A stretch of DNA of 6,097 nt from Rhodococcus sp. (in: high G+C Gram-positive bacteria) (lineage in GTDB: Bacteria; Actinomycetota; Actinomycetes; Mycobacteriales; Mycobacteriaceae), in assembly GCA_012515885.1 (NCBI GenBank), contig JAAYXN010000160.1:1-6097 (forward strand). Direction: 5' to 3'. Both the position numbers and the translations under genes were made by a program. The notes beneath the pieces are model-generated. The model ran no database searches. It had not been told where the DNA came from and worked only from the letters and a program-made list of their open reading frames with translations. Below, one piece after another: positions 5,316 through 6,097 of the stretch (position 1 is the stretch's first letter; each line of letters starts with the position of its first letter).

Positions 5316-6097
5316 GTGGCGCGCACGCGCATCCCTGTCGTTGTCGTTGCCGGATTTTTGGGATCGGGAAAAACGACGATGCTCAATCATCTGCTGCGTA
5401 GTAACCAGGGTGTACGCGTCGGGGTGATCGTCAACGATTTCGGGGCTATCAATATCGATTCGATGCTTGTGGCCGGGCAGGTTGATTCCATGGTGTCGCT
5501 GAGCAACGGCTGCCTGTGCTGCGCCGTCGACGTCAGCGATATGGACGAGATGCTTGATCGGCTCGCGCACCCGTCGTCGGAGATCGACGTGATTGTGGTG
5601 GAAGCGAGCGGGCTTGCCGAGCCACGCAACATGGTGCGGCTCATCCTCGGTAGCGAAAATCCGCATGTCTTCTTTGGGGGACTGGTGACGGTCGTCGACG
5701 CCGACCAGTTTGGGCCCACTTTGGAGCAGCATCCCGAACTGGCGCAGCATGTTGGTCTGGCAGACCTGGTCGTCTTGAACAAACTTGACCAGGTTGAGCC
5801 TGCGATCGCTGAGGACCTTCAGGTGTTGCTGCGTGAGTTCAATGACCGCGCAGCCCTCGTAGCGACGTCGCACGGCCGGATCGATCCGCAACTGCTATTC
5901 GATCCGGGTAGGTCTGAGCCGGAACCCGGTGAGCAACTGACCCTTGATCAACTGTTCGCGGACCCATGCGACCACGATGACCACGAGCATCTTCACTCTG
6001 GTTACGAGGCAATCGAATTCGAGTCGGAGAAGCCGCTGCACCCACGTGCGCTGGTGACGTTCTTGGAACAGCGACCGGTGGGTGTGTTTCGAGTGAA
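5316..6097 (+). CDS. COG0523/CobW-type GTPase, metal chaperone family, 5' part (3' end outside window)
   Basis: G3E-class P-loop GTPase; 260 residues are visible and the frame is open at the right edge. Members deliver or insert metal ions (zinc, cobalt, nickel) in the cytoplasm; several are linked to zinc limitation. Motifs seen: Walker A GFLGSGKTT (13-21), VNDFG (39-43), the family-defining metal site CLCC (C66, C68, C69), EASGLAEP (96-103) and the guanine-specificity motif NKLD (155-158). A Cys/His/Asp-rich segment, CDHDDHEHLH (218-227), follows the G domain and is a likely extra metal-binding site. The CobW C-terminal domain begins near 231 (YEAIEFESEKPLHPRALVTFLE) and is cut off. The start is GTG with a GGAGG Shine-Dalgarno 5 bases upstream; no other normal start exists in frame in the gap. 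No cobalamin genes are nearby, so a zinc role is more likely than cobalamin synthesis, but this is inference and I give no gene symbol. Confidence 0.93.
   Translation, partial: MARTRIPVVVVAGFLGSGKTTMLNHLLRSNQGVRVGVIVNDFGAINIDSMLVAGQVDSMVSLSNGCLCCAVDVSDMDEMLDRLAHPSSEIDVIVVEASGLAEPRNMVRLILGSENPHVFFGGLVTVVDADQFGPTLEQHPELAQHVGLADLVVLNKLDQVEPAIAEDLQVLLREFNDRAALVATSHGRIDPQLLFDPGRSEPEPGEQLTLDQLFADPCDHDDHEHLHSGYEAIEFESEKPLHPRALVTFLEQRPVGVFRV

Noticed and set aside
5274..5891. 205-codon open frame on the - strand
   Set aside because: It lies fully antisense to the CobW-type GTPase gene, whose motifs are unmistakable. Its translation is rich in His, Arg and Asp with no recognisable domain, as expected from the reverse of high-GC coding DNA.

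Overview
The window reads as chromosomal DNA of a high-GC actinobacterium (roughly 60% G+C by eye), most likely of the order Mycobacteriales (Corynebacteriales). That placement is inference. It rests on the style of the patatin-like enzyme (GxGGxLG plus ALSGLLPRGRG blocks), the Baeyer-Villiger-type flavoprotein, the DUF5701-like protein, frequent GTG/TTG starts and weak promoters. I see no rRNA, tRNA, CRISPR array, insertion sequence or phage gene.

Left block (1-4108, all + strand): the 3' part of an ABC ATPase gene, then its six-segment membrane partner 2 bp downstream. After a 62-bp gap come a patatin-like lipid hydrolase and, 2 bp downstream, a type I Baeyer-Villiger-like FAD/NAD(P)H monooxygenase. 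The two tight pairs suggest two operons or one longer one. The first pair should form an ABC-2-type exporter. The second is a plausible oxidation-plus-hydrolysis module acting on lipids or ketones, in which the monooxygenase makes an ester and the hydrolase cleaves esters.

Right block (4105-6097): a small membrane protein on the - strand converges on the monooxygenase gene, their stop codons overlapping in TTAG. It is transcribed divergently, across a 72-bp gap, from a DUF5701-like gene. Both divergent genes appear to start with TTG, each supported by a good Shine-Dalgarno sequence. Then comes the 5' part of a COG0523/CobW-type GTPase (metal chaperone family), which runs off the right edge. 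It has intact Walker A, CxCC and NKxD motifs and a Cys/His/Asp-rich metal-binding stretch.

Most of the window is coding; no gene-free stretch exceeds about 75 bp. Nothing here is clearly an undescribed defence or mobile system. The most interesting observation is the coupled patatin/monooxygenase pair next to an exporter; the rest is ordinary chromosomal content.
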